Source of the DNA: Cognatundibacterium oligocarboniphilum
GTDB taxonomy: Bacteria; Pseudomonadota; Gammaproteobacteria; Burkholderiales; Burkholderiaceae_D
Direction of reading: 5' to 3'
Length of the DNA stretch: 64,000 nt
Assembly: GCF_013377855.1 (NCBI RefSeq)
Contig: NZ_JABXYJ010000012.1
Span: forward strand, 1-64,000
A model generated the notes under the pieces. That model saw nothing but the letters and a program-made list of their open reading frames with translations, made no database searches and had not been told where the DNA came from. Positions 57,309-64,000 of the stretch are shown here, piece after piece (position 1 is the first letter of the stretch; each line of letters starts with the position of its first letter). The position numbers were made by a program, and so were the translations under genes.

Positions 57309-59876
57309 TCAGGCATCCGCTGCTACGGCAGAAATCGCGATCCGTTTTCTTTCCTGCACGGTGGCGGGCCGGATCTGTCCGCGTTCTTCCATGAATACGA
57401 TATTCTGGTCGGCCTGATCGCTGTTGATGAAGTGGCGGAAGCGCTGACGTGTTTCGTTGTCGTTCACGGCTTTTTTCCATTCACATTCGTAAGTGTCGAC
57501 CACATGCTGCATTTCGGTTTCCAGCTCTGCCCCCAATGCCAGCTTGTCATCAACGATCACCTGCTTCAGGTAATCGAGTCCGCCTTCCAGATTGTCGCGC
57601 CAGACGCTGGTACGCTGCAGGCGGTCGGCAGTGCGGACATAGAACATCAGGAAACGGTCGATGTAGCGGATCAGTGTTGCCTTGTCCAGATCGGCTGCGA
57701 GTAATTCGGCGTGACGTGGTTTCATACCGCCATTACCGCAGACATACAGGTTCCAGCCTTTTTCAGTCGCGATGACACCGACATCCTTGCTCTGCGCTTC
57801 TGCACATTCACGGGTGCAGCCAGAGACTGCGAATTTGATTTTGTGGGGGGAGCGCAGCCCTTTATAGCGGTTTTCCAGGGCAATCGCGAGACCCATGCTG
57901 TCATCCACCCCGTAGCGACACCAGGTCGAGCCGACGCAGGATTTGACGGTGCGCAGCGATTTACCGTAAGCATGGCCGGATTCAAAACCGGCGGCGATGA
58001 GTTCCTCCCAGATCAGTGGCAATTGCTCGACCCGCGCACCGAACAGGTCAACCCGCTGGCCGCCGGTAATCTTGGTGTACAGGCCGTATTTTTTCGCCAC
58101 CTGGCCAATGGCGATCAGACCTTCGGCGCTGACTTCGCCACCTGGCATGCGTGGCACGACCGAGTAGGTGCCGTCTTTCTGAATATTGCCGAGGTAATAG
58201 TCGTTGGTGTCCTGCAGGCTGGCGTGTTCTTTCTTGAGAATGAATTCATTCCAGCATGACGCCAGAATACTGGCAGCCAGCGGTTTGCAGACATCGCAAC
58301 CCAGACCTTTACCATGTTGCGCCAGCAGGGCATCGAAGGTTTTGATCTGACCGACCCGCACCAGATGGTAAAGCTCTTGCCGGGAATAGGCGAAATGCTC
58401 GCAGACATGGTTATTCACGGCCATGCCCTGTTTCTTCATTTCAGCTTTCATGATCTGCGTTACCAGCGGTACACAGCCGCCGCAGGCGGTGCCGGCCTTG
58501 GTGCGGCTTTTCAGAGCCGCGATATCGGTGGCGCCATCACAGACGGCAGCACACAGCTTCGCCTTGGAGACATTGTTGCAGGAGCAGATTTGCGCCGTGT
58601 CAGGCAGGGCATCCACGCCGATACCCGGTTTCGCTTTGCCGTCCGCCTGCGGCAGAATCAGGAATTCCGGCGCTTCCGGCAATTCGATACGGTTAAGCAT
58701 CATCTGCAGCAGAGTGCCGTATTCGCTGGCGTCGCCCACCATCACGCCGCCCAGCAGGTATTTTCCGCATTCGGAGACTACGATTTTTTTATAGATTTGT
58801 TTGCGCTCATCGGTGAACTGATAAGAGCGGCTGCCCGCAACTTTGCCATGCGGATCGCCGATGCTGGCGACGTCCACACCCATCAACTTGAGCTTGGTGC
58901 TCATGTCGGCACCCGTGAATTCGGAAACCACGATGCTGTTGCCGGTATCGCGTTGCGCCAGGATATCCTGGGCTGCGGTACGTGCCATGTCATAGCCCGG
59001 CGCGACCAGACCGTAGATTTTTCCATTCCACAGCGCGCATTCGCCGATCGCGTAGACATCCGGATCGGAGCTGCGACAGCGGTTATCAATTACGATGCCG
59101 CCGCGATCGCCGACTTTGAGCCCGCTGTCGCGCGCCAGCTCATCGCGTGGCCGTATCCCTGCTGAGAACACGATCATATCGGCGTCAAGATGGCTGCCAT
59201 CGTCAAAATTCATGCGATGCGTGCCGGTCTTGCCATCGACGATTTCCAGTGTGTTTTTCTGCGTATGTGCGGTGACGCCGAGTTCCTCGATTTTCTGGCG
59301 CAAAATGCGACCTCCACTCTCGTCGACCTGCACTGCCATCAGACGCGGGGCAAATTCAACGACGTGGGTTTCCAGTTGCATGTCACGCAGCGCTTTGGCG
59401 CATTCCAGGCCAAGCAGACCGCCGCCGATCACCACGCCACTGCGGGAGCGCTTGCCGCATTCCTGCATGGCTTCCAGGTCTTCAATTGTCCGGTAAACGA
59501 AACAATCTTTGCGCTGGTTGCCGGCCAGTGTCGGCACAAACGGGTAAGAACCGGTTGCGATCACCAGCTTGTCGTACGCCAGTGTTTCTGTCGTGCCGTC
59601 GAGGTGATAGCTGACGGTTTTGGCCGCGGTATCAACAGATTGCGCCTTGGCATTGAGTTTAAGACAGAAGTGGCTGCGCTCAAAGAAGCCGGGCGCTACC
59701 AGCGATAAGTCCTGCGCCGATTTGCCGGAAAAAAATTCTGACAGATGGACGCGGTCATACGCCGGACGCGGTTCTTCGCACAAGACCGTGACTTCCAGAT
59801 TGTCTGCCGGGCTGTCTGCCAGGCATTCCAGAAATTTATGGCCGACCATGCCGTGACCGATAACGATAATTTTCAT
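57309..59876 (-). CDS. nirB: NADH nitrite reductase large subunit
   Basis: Reduces nitrite to ammonium in the cytoplasm with six electrons from NADH. It is 855 aa: an FAD/NAD domain (about residues 1-320, IIVIGHGMVGHKFLE), a BFD-like 2Fe-2S domain (about 425-475, ICSCNNVSKAKLCAAV and CGGCVP), a ferredoxin-like half, and the sirohaem/4Fe-4S site with CVGSTWCRYG and CTRECAEAQ. The ATG at 59876 has AAGGAA ahead. Second gene of the operon, 13 bp behind the transporter. Confidence 0.96.
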   Translation of the reverse strand: MKIIVIGHGMVGHKFLECLADSPADNLEVTVLCEEPRPAYDRVHLSEFFSGKSAQDLSLVAPGFFERSHFCLKLNAKAQSVDTAAKTVSYHLDGTTETLAYDKLVIATGSYPFVPTLAGNQRKDCFVYRTIEDLEAMQECGKRSRSGVVIGGGLLGLECAKALRDMQLETHVVEFAPRLMAVQVDESGGRILRQKIEELGVTAHTQKNTLEIVDGKTGTHRMNFDDGSHLDADMIVFSAGIRPRDELARDSGLKVGDRGGIVIDNRCRSSDPDVYAIGECALWNGKIYGLVAPGYDMARTAAQDILAQRDTGNSIVVSEFTGADMSTKLKLMGVDVASIGDPHGKVAGSRSYQFTDERKQIYKKIVVSECGKYLLGGVMVGDASEYGTLLQMMLNRIELPEAPEFLILPQADGKAKPGIGVDALPDTAQICSCNNVSKAKLCAAVCDGATDIAALKSRTKAGTACGGCVPLVTQIMKAEMKKQGMAVNNHVCEHFAYSRQELYHLVRVGQIKTFDALLAQHGKGLGCDVCKPLAASILASCWNEFILKKEHASLQDTNDYYLGNIQKDGTYSVVPRMPGGEVSAEGLIAIGQVAKKYGLYTKITGGQRVDLFGARVEQLPLIWEELIAAGFESGHAYGKSLRTVKSCVGSTWCRYGVDDSMGLAIALENRYKGLRSPHKIKFAVSGCTRECAEAQSKDVGVIATEKGWNLYVCGNGGMKPRHAELLAADLDKATLIRYIDRFLMFYVRTADRLQRTSVWRDNLEGGLDYLKQVIVDDKLALGAELETEMQHVVDTYECEWKKAVNDNETRQRFRHFINSDQADQNIVFMEERGQIRPATVQERKRIAISAVAADA

Positions 59877-59889
59877 GATCTGTGATTCC

Positions 59890-61203
59890 TTAAGCGGTGA
59901 TGTTATGCATGCTGATTTGTTCGCTGGCCTGATGCGCTGCGCTGAAGCGGACAGCAATTGCGCACAGTGCGGAAACCGTCACAGCGATTCCTAACAGGCC
60001 GAGTGTCTGCTGCACATCACCCAGACTTTTCATCAGAAAACCGGCCAGCACCGCACCGGCATTGCCGCCCGCGCCGATAATGCCTGCCACGCCACCGAGT
60101 GCTTTGCGGTCGATGAAAGGCACCAGTGCGTAAGTCGCGCCGCAGGCCATGTGGGTGAATAGACCAAAGGTCAGCATGGCGCAGACCGCCAGCGTCACGC
60201 TGTTGGCATGGGCAAACCATAGCAGGCCCAGACCTTCGCCCAGCATCATCACGAACAGCACGCTGGCACGGGTATTTAAGCCGCCGCGCAAGGCTGCTTT
60301 ATCAGACAGCCAGCCACCCAGTGCCCGTGCAAACAGTGCCAGCAGACCAAAGCTGGCTGCTGCCATGCCCGCGCTTTTGAGCGACAGACCGAAATGGTCG
60401 ACGTAATACACCGCAGCAATGTTATGGATGAAAATTTCCACGCCAAAGCAGGCTCCGTAGGTGATGAACAGCAGCCAGACGCGATAGTTACGGCTGGCCG
60501 CACAGAAGCTGGCCCAGCCGCCTTTTTTCCCACCCTCGATAGCGATACCCTGAGCGCGTAATTCTGCATAATTACCTTCCGGGCAGTCCTGTGTGAAATG
60601 CCAGTAAATGGCAGCCATCACCAGCATCAGCACACCAGGCACCATCATCGCTAGCCGCCAGCCCAGTGATTCACTGACTCCCAGCATCAGCAAAGCAGAT
60701 AACAGTAAAGGCATCAGCGCCTGTGCAGCACCACCACCGGTATTGCCCCAGCCCGCAGCTGCGGCATTGGCGGTGCCAACCACATTCGGCGCAAACATGA
60801 CCGAGGTGTGGTACTGCGTAATCACAAAGCTGGCGCCAATCGCACCGATGCACAGACGGAAGAACAAAAAGCTTTCGTAACTCTGCGTAAATGCCACACC
60901 GAATACCGGCAATGCACCGGCCAGCAGCAGGCCGGTATAGGTTTTGCGCGGGCCGAAGCGGTCACACATAGGACCGATGATCAGCCGCACCAGGATCGTG
61001 ACGGAGACGGCCGCAATATTGATATTGGCGATCTGCGCCATGCTCAAGCCAAATTCCCCCTTGATGACCGGCATCAGCGGCGCACAGGCAAACCAGGCAA
61101 AAAAACAGGTGAAAAAAGCCATCCAGGTTAAATGGAACGCACGCATCGGCGGCGTGTCGAAACTGAAAAGTCTGATAGTGTCTGCTTTGCTGGCCATGAT
61201 CAT
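59890..61203 (-). CDS. narK: Nitrate/nitrite MFS transporter, NarK family
   Basis: Inner-membrane transporter of about 437 aa with some 12 helices. The nitrate signature regions are GNTGGGAAQALMPLL and GGNAGAVLAGFLMKS, both Gly-rich as in NarK/NasA. FFTCFFAWFACAPLMPVI is the first helix. It brings nitrate in for the reductases encoded next. It is the first gene of the operon, and its start follows a terminator-antiterminator leader by 18 bp. ATG 61203 has AGGA ahead; an ATG at 61197 is also usable. Confidence 0.93.
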   Translation of the reverse strand: MIMASKADTIRLFSFDTPPMRAFHLTWMAFFTCFFAWFACAPLMPVIKGEFGLSMAQIANINIAAVSVTILVRLIIGPMCDRFGPRKTYTGLLLAGALPVFGVAFTQSYESFLFFRLCIGAIGASFVITQYHTSVMFAPNVVGTANAAAAGWGNTGGGAAQALMPLLLSALLMLGVSESLGWRLAMMVPGVLMLVMAAIYWHFTQDCPEGNYAELRAQGIAIEGGKKGGWASFCAASRNYRVWLLFITYGACFGVEIFIHNIAAVYYVDHFGLSLKSAGMAAASFGLLALFARALGGWLSDKAALRGGLNTRASVLFVMMLGEGLGLLWFAHANSVTLAVCAMLTFGLFTHMACGATYALVPFIDRKALGGVAGIIGAGGNAGAVLAGFLMKSLGDVQQTLGLLGIAVTVSALCAIAVRFSAAHQASEQISMHNITA

Positions 61204-61220
61204 TTTTATCCTGTAAAAAT

Positions 61221-61268
61221 AAAAAGGCGTCCGCGCAGTCAGGAACTCTCCCTGACCGGGCGGACGCC
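61221..61268 (-). terminator. Leader terminator (attenuator) of the nitrate operon
   Basis: On the minus strand a hairpin GGCGTCCGC...GCGGACGCC with an inner stem (GTCAGGGA/TCCTGAC) is followed by TTTTTATTTTT, ending 18 bases ahead of the narK start. The 5' arm (61260-61268) overlaps the second hexaloop hairpin at 61261-61276, so the two structures exclude each other. Confidence 0.92.
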
Positions 61269-61330
61269 GTTGTCCGTGCAAACCCATCGTTAGATCTGCT
61301 GAAATTGGACTGAATCGCCGTTGATTCAGT
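61261..61330 (-). promoter_or_regulatory. ANTAR-type antitermination RNA, two hexaloop hairpins
   Basis: Read on the minus strand, hairpin 1 (61330-61309) has an 8-bp stem ACTGAATC/GATTCAGT and loop AACGGC. Hairpin 2 (61276-61261) has stem CGGAC/GTCCG and the same loop AACGGC. Both loops have A at position 1 and G at position 4, the signature recognised by ANTAR proteins such as NasR and NasT. Hairpin 2 shares bases with the terminator, so bound protein would let transcription through when nitrate or nitrite is present. Confidence 0.88.
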
Positions 61331-61342
61331 TATCCGTTATTA

Positions 61343-61358
61343 AGCATATAGCGTGCCA
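61343..61358 (-). promoter_or_regulatory. Sigma-54 promoter of the nitrate operon
   Basis: On the minus strand TGGCACGCTATATGCT matches the sigma-54 consensus at all but one conserved base (A for T in the -12 element). Transcription would start near 61332, directly ahead of hexaloop hairpin 1, giving a leader of about 130 nt. Control by NtrC under nitrogen limitation is likely. Confidence 0.85.
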
Positions 61359-61497
61359 ACCTGAAACAGGGGCTGGCAGCGCGTGGTGAAACCAGCCAGA
61401 AAGCGGCTGGCAGTATGGCATCAGCGCTGCTCCTGAATTGTGCATTCAATTGGTGCGGCAGGCGTGATGTTTTGGTGCGGAGATACCGCGAGAGGAT

Positions 61498-62718
61498 TTA
61501 CATCTGATGACGATGCTTATGTTGCAGACGTCGCGCAAAATACAGGCTGACCACGATCAGTCCCGCTGCACCGTACAACATGATATTGCCGGTATCGGTA
61601 TAGTGAATCAGGCGGCCTGCCAGACCAACACCGGCAGACTGACCCAGGAAAAAACTGGAAGCAAAAGCGGAAACGGCAGCGCCTCTGCGTTCTGGCGCCA
61701 TCTGAGTGGCATTGATCTGAAGCGTATTATGCAGCATGTAAAAGCCCAGTCCAGCCATGAAACAGGCGGGGATGGCATACCACCACTGCACGGCCAGCCC
61801 CGTAGTCATTAACGCAGCGGCGAGAATGATGCCGCCACGGAGTGAAAGTCCGCTTTCTCCCCAGCGCTGTACCAGTCTTCTGGCATTCATGGCAAAGGCA
61901 AATCCTCCGAAACCGAACAGCATGATGATCGAGCCTGCCGATGTCAGGGAGATACCGAATCGCTGATGCAGGTGGGAGGCGATGAACGCAAATGGACCAT
62001 ACAGAAATGCGCCCTCCAGAAACACGGTTGCCAGCACCAGTCTTGCCCACGGCAGCCTGCCGATTTCGCTGAATTCGTTGAGGATATGCATCAGCGCCGA
62101 ACCCTCTGTTTCACGGGTCAGGCGGGCATGCGCCGGAAGGCGGCGGTTGACTGCAAACAGGCCGGCAGCGGTGCAAATAAAAATCGCGGCGATCAGCAGG
62201 AACGGTAAGCGCCACTGATGCGCATCTGCGGCAAATCCACCGAGTAGTACGCCGCCCGATAAACCGAGAATCTGCCCGATCAGGAATTTTGCCAGCACAG
62301 GCTGCCGTTGCGCATAAGGGATGACGTCGCCGATCCACGCCATGGAGAGCGGAATGATTGCGGCGGCAGTAGCGCCAGCCAGCAGGCGTGCGCTCAGCAG
62401 CATGGAAAAATTGCTGACCAGTCCGCACAGCAGTGCAGTAACAGCGCAGACCAGTGAGGCACCGGCAATGACCAGATATTTGCCGAAGCGATCCCCTAAC
62501 GGGCCGAAGAATAATTGAGCGATACCATAGGCAACCGAGAATAGCGTAATCACGAGCGAAGCATCGCCCAGTCCGACATGGAATTCATTGCTCAGCAAAG
62601 GCAGAATCGGATCCATCACCCTGAGTGAAACGCCGCTGCCGAACGCTGCCAGCGATAACAGGGGAATCGCCAGAGCCGGCAGGTGATCAGGGGTTTGCGT
62701 CGTCGTCATGGTATCCAT
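61498..62718 (-). CDS. MFS transporter
   Basis: A 12-helix transporter of about 406 aa. The MFS loop motif FGPLGDRFGKYLVI lies between helices 2 and 3, and SARLLAGATAAAIIPLSMAWIGD in helix 4-5 is like the drug/solute exporter branch. No substrate clue is seen. It is on the same strand as the nitrate operon but 140 bp upstream of the operon's sigma-54 promoter, so it is a separate unit. The start may be ATG 62718 or 62709. Confidence 0.85.
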   Translation of the reverse strand: MDTMTTTQTPDHLPALAIPLLSLAAFGSGVSLRVMDPILPLLSNEFHVGLGDASLVITLFSVAYGIAQLFFGPLGDRFGKYLVIAGASLVCAVTALLCGLVSNFSMLLSARLLAGATAAAIIPLSMAWIGDVIPYAQRQPVLAKFLIGQILGLSGGVLLGGFAADAHQWRLPFLLIAAIFICTAAGLFAVNRRLPAHARLTRETEGSALMHILNEFSEIGRLPWARLVLATVFLEGAFLYGPFAFIASHLHQRFGISLTSAGSIIMLFGFGGFAFAMNARRLVQRWGESGLSLRGGIILAAALMTTGLAVQWWYAIPACFMAGLGFYMLHNTLQINATQMAPERRGAAVSAFASSFFLGQSAGVGLAGRLIHYTDTGNIMLYGAAGLIVVSLYFARRLQHKHRHQM

Positions 62719-62796
62719 CGGTCAGTGTGATCGCTATCTACCCCGGATTCCGGGGCAGAAGGGTGACATTGTAGATGGATTCTGAATCTGGCGTTT

Positions 62797-64000
62797 TCAG
62801 GCGACGGCTTTCAGAACAGCAGTTTCTTCCAGCATGGAGCCGGTTTCACGGTAGCGCGTATGCCAGCTGAATGCTTTTTCCAATACGTGCGGCGTTTGCC
62901 CGCCCCGGGTTTCCGCTTCGGACAGATAATCCAGCAACATCTGCCGGTAAGGCGCAGGAACGCAGTGATGGATGATCTTCTGGGCACGTTCGCGCGGCGC
63001 CAGGCCGCGCAGGTCAGCCAGCCCGACTTCAGTGACAATGATATCGACATCATGTTCGCTGTGATCGACATGAGTCACCATCGGCACAATGCTGGAAATT
63101 TTGCCATGCTTGGCTGTCGATTTGGTCGCAAAGACCGACAGGTAAGCATTGCGGGCAAAATCTCCCGAACCGCCGATGCCGTTCATCATGTGCGTGCCGA
63201 GTACATGAGTGGAATTTACGTTGCCGTAAATGTCGACTTCCAGCGCAGTGTTGATGGCGATGATGCCGAGTCGCCGGATGACTTCAGGATGATTGCTGAC
63301 TTCCTGCGGACGCAACACCAGCCGGTCCTTATACTTGCCGATATCAGACAGCACCGCTTTGCTTTTCTCGGCAGACAAGGTGATGGAGGAGCCGGAAGCA
63401 AAGTCGAGTTTGCCGGCATCAAACAGATCGAAAGTCGAGTCCTGCAAGACTTCGGAATACATCGTCAGATGTTCAAACGGGCTGTCAATAAAACCGCTCA
63501 TGACCGCATTGGCGATGGTGCCGATACCCGCCTGCATGGGCATCAGATGATTGGTCAGTCTGCCGTCGCGGACTTCTTCTTTAAAGAAATCAACCAGATG
63601 CGCGGCAATCTGGGCAGTCTCTGCATCGGGTGGAAGAATGGTCGATGCACTGTCTTCTTTTTGCGTAATGACAATCGCAACGATTTTTTCCGGCGGGATC
63701 ATGATGGCAGTTGTGCCGATACGGTCATGGGCAGACATCAGTGGAATCGGCTCGCGTTGCGGACGGTGCTTTGGAATGAAAATATCGTGCAGACCTTCCA
63801 GTTCCATTGATTGCGTCATATTGATTTCGACAATGACCTGATCCGCAAGAATCGCGAAGCTGGCGCTGTTGCCAACCGACGTCGTAGGAATGATGGCACC
63901 GGTTTCAGTAATCGCCACGGCTTCAATAATCGCAATGTCGATCGCATTAATCTGACGGGTGCGCAACTGCTCGACCGTTTCGGATAAATGCTGATCGACA
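62797..64000 (-). CDS. Succinate/acetyl-CoA CoA-transferase family, 5' part outside the window
   Basis: The reading frame is open to the window edge (upstream residues VDQHLSETVEQLRTRQ), so about 400 C-terminal residues of a protein of roughly 500 are seen. Landmarks are GAIIPTTSVGNSASF, LTNHLMPMQAGIGTIANAV, the active-site region EVDIYGNVNSTH and GIGGSGDFARNAYLS. This is the acetyl-CoA hydrolase/transferase family (class I CoA-transferase, like propionyl-CoA:succinate or succinyl-CoA:acetate CoA-transferase). Either use fits a propionate- or acetate-using cell. Confidence 0.9.
   Translation of the reverse strand, partial: VDQHLSETVEQLRTRQINAIDIAIIEAVAITETGAIIPTTSVGNSASFAILADQVIVEINMTQSMELEGLHDIFIPKHRPQREPIPLMSAHDRIGTTAIMIPPEKIVAIVITQKEDSASTILPPDAETAQIAAHLVDFFKEEVRDGRLTNHLMPMQAGIGTIANAVMSGFIDSPFEHLTMYSEVLQDSTFDLFDAGKLDFASGSSITLSAEKSKAVLSDIGKYKDRLVLRPQEVSNHPEVIRRLGIIAINTALEVDIYGNVNSTHVLGTHMMNGIGGSGDFARNAYLSVFATKSTAKHGKISSIVPMVTHVDHSEHDVDIIVTEVGLADLRGLAPRERAQKIIHHCVPAPYRQMLLDYLSEAETRGGQTPHVLEKAFSWHTRYRETGSMLEETAVLKAVA

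Overview
The window reads as chromosome of a betaproteobacterium of the order Burkholderiales, most like the Oxalobacteraceae (Herminiimonas/Undibacterium/Janthinobacterium type). This is inferred from the gene set and protein flavour: a prpR-prpBC-acnD-prpF-prpE cluster, a tandem glycine riboswitch in front of gcvT-gcvH-gcvP, an assimilatory nar/nir/nas cluster, CysB, DUF1415 and a PlpD-type patatin. No rRNA, CRISPR array, phage module or intact insertion sequence was seen. One tRNA gene (Ser, GCT) is present. Most of the window is core metabolism and cell-envelope genes.

Layout. 1-8.7 kb: a secreted repeat protein, MltD transglycosylase, a secreted amidohydrolase, an MsbA-type ABC exporter and a repeat-rich DUF2799-like lipoprotein. 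8.7-14.1 kb: a 13-bp tandem repeat, a 79-bp dispersed element, the glycine riboswitch and the glycine cleavage genes. 14.1-17.7 kb: accessory genes, namely a Cache-domain protein, an overlapping pair (secreted hydrolase-like protein plus membrane-anchored partner) and a truncated SDR gene. 17.7-21.2 kb: a PhnD-C-E-E type oxyanion ABC transporter. 21.3-23.3 kb: a CheY-CheC-GGDEF signalling operon. 23.4-33.6 kb: the complete 2-methylcitrate cycle for propionate, with PrpR, a repeated TGTTTCA operator and a sigma-54 promoter. 33.6-50.2 kb: single genes and small groups (HDOD, DUF885, FAH, patatin, CysB, methyltransferase, SCP2, ferredoxin, thioesterase, cold-shock protein, MCP, LysR, haloacid dehalogenase plus malate synthase, DUF1415). 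50.2-52.9 kb: a compound copy of the dispersed element, lysC, tRNA-Ser and a gene-poor stretch. 52.9-61.4 kb: the nitrate/nitrite assimilation operon. 61.5-64 kb: an MFS exporter and a partial succinate/acetyl-CoA CoA-transferase.

How the parts work together. Propionate is activated by PrpE and run through PrpC, AcnD/PrpF and PrpB to pyruvate and succinate. Malate synthase and the CoA-transferase fit the same C2/C3 acid lifestyle. Nitrate is imported, reduced to nitrite by NasA and then to ammonium by NirBD. That operon has a near-consensus sigma-54 promoter followed by a short leader with two AACGGC hexaloop hairpins, the second overlapping an intrinsic terminator just before the first gene. 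This is the layout expected of ANTAR-protein antitermination.

The least explained signals are a family of about 79-bp elements with CATACTCCC / GGGAGTAT ends (8822, 26258 and a rearranged copy near 50316-50414), the hydrolase/anchor pair at 15042-17241, and the DUF2799-like tandem repeat protein. All starts, domains and functions come from reading the sequence; no database search was run.
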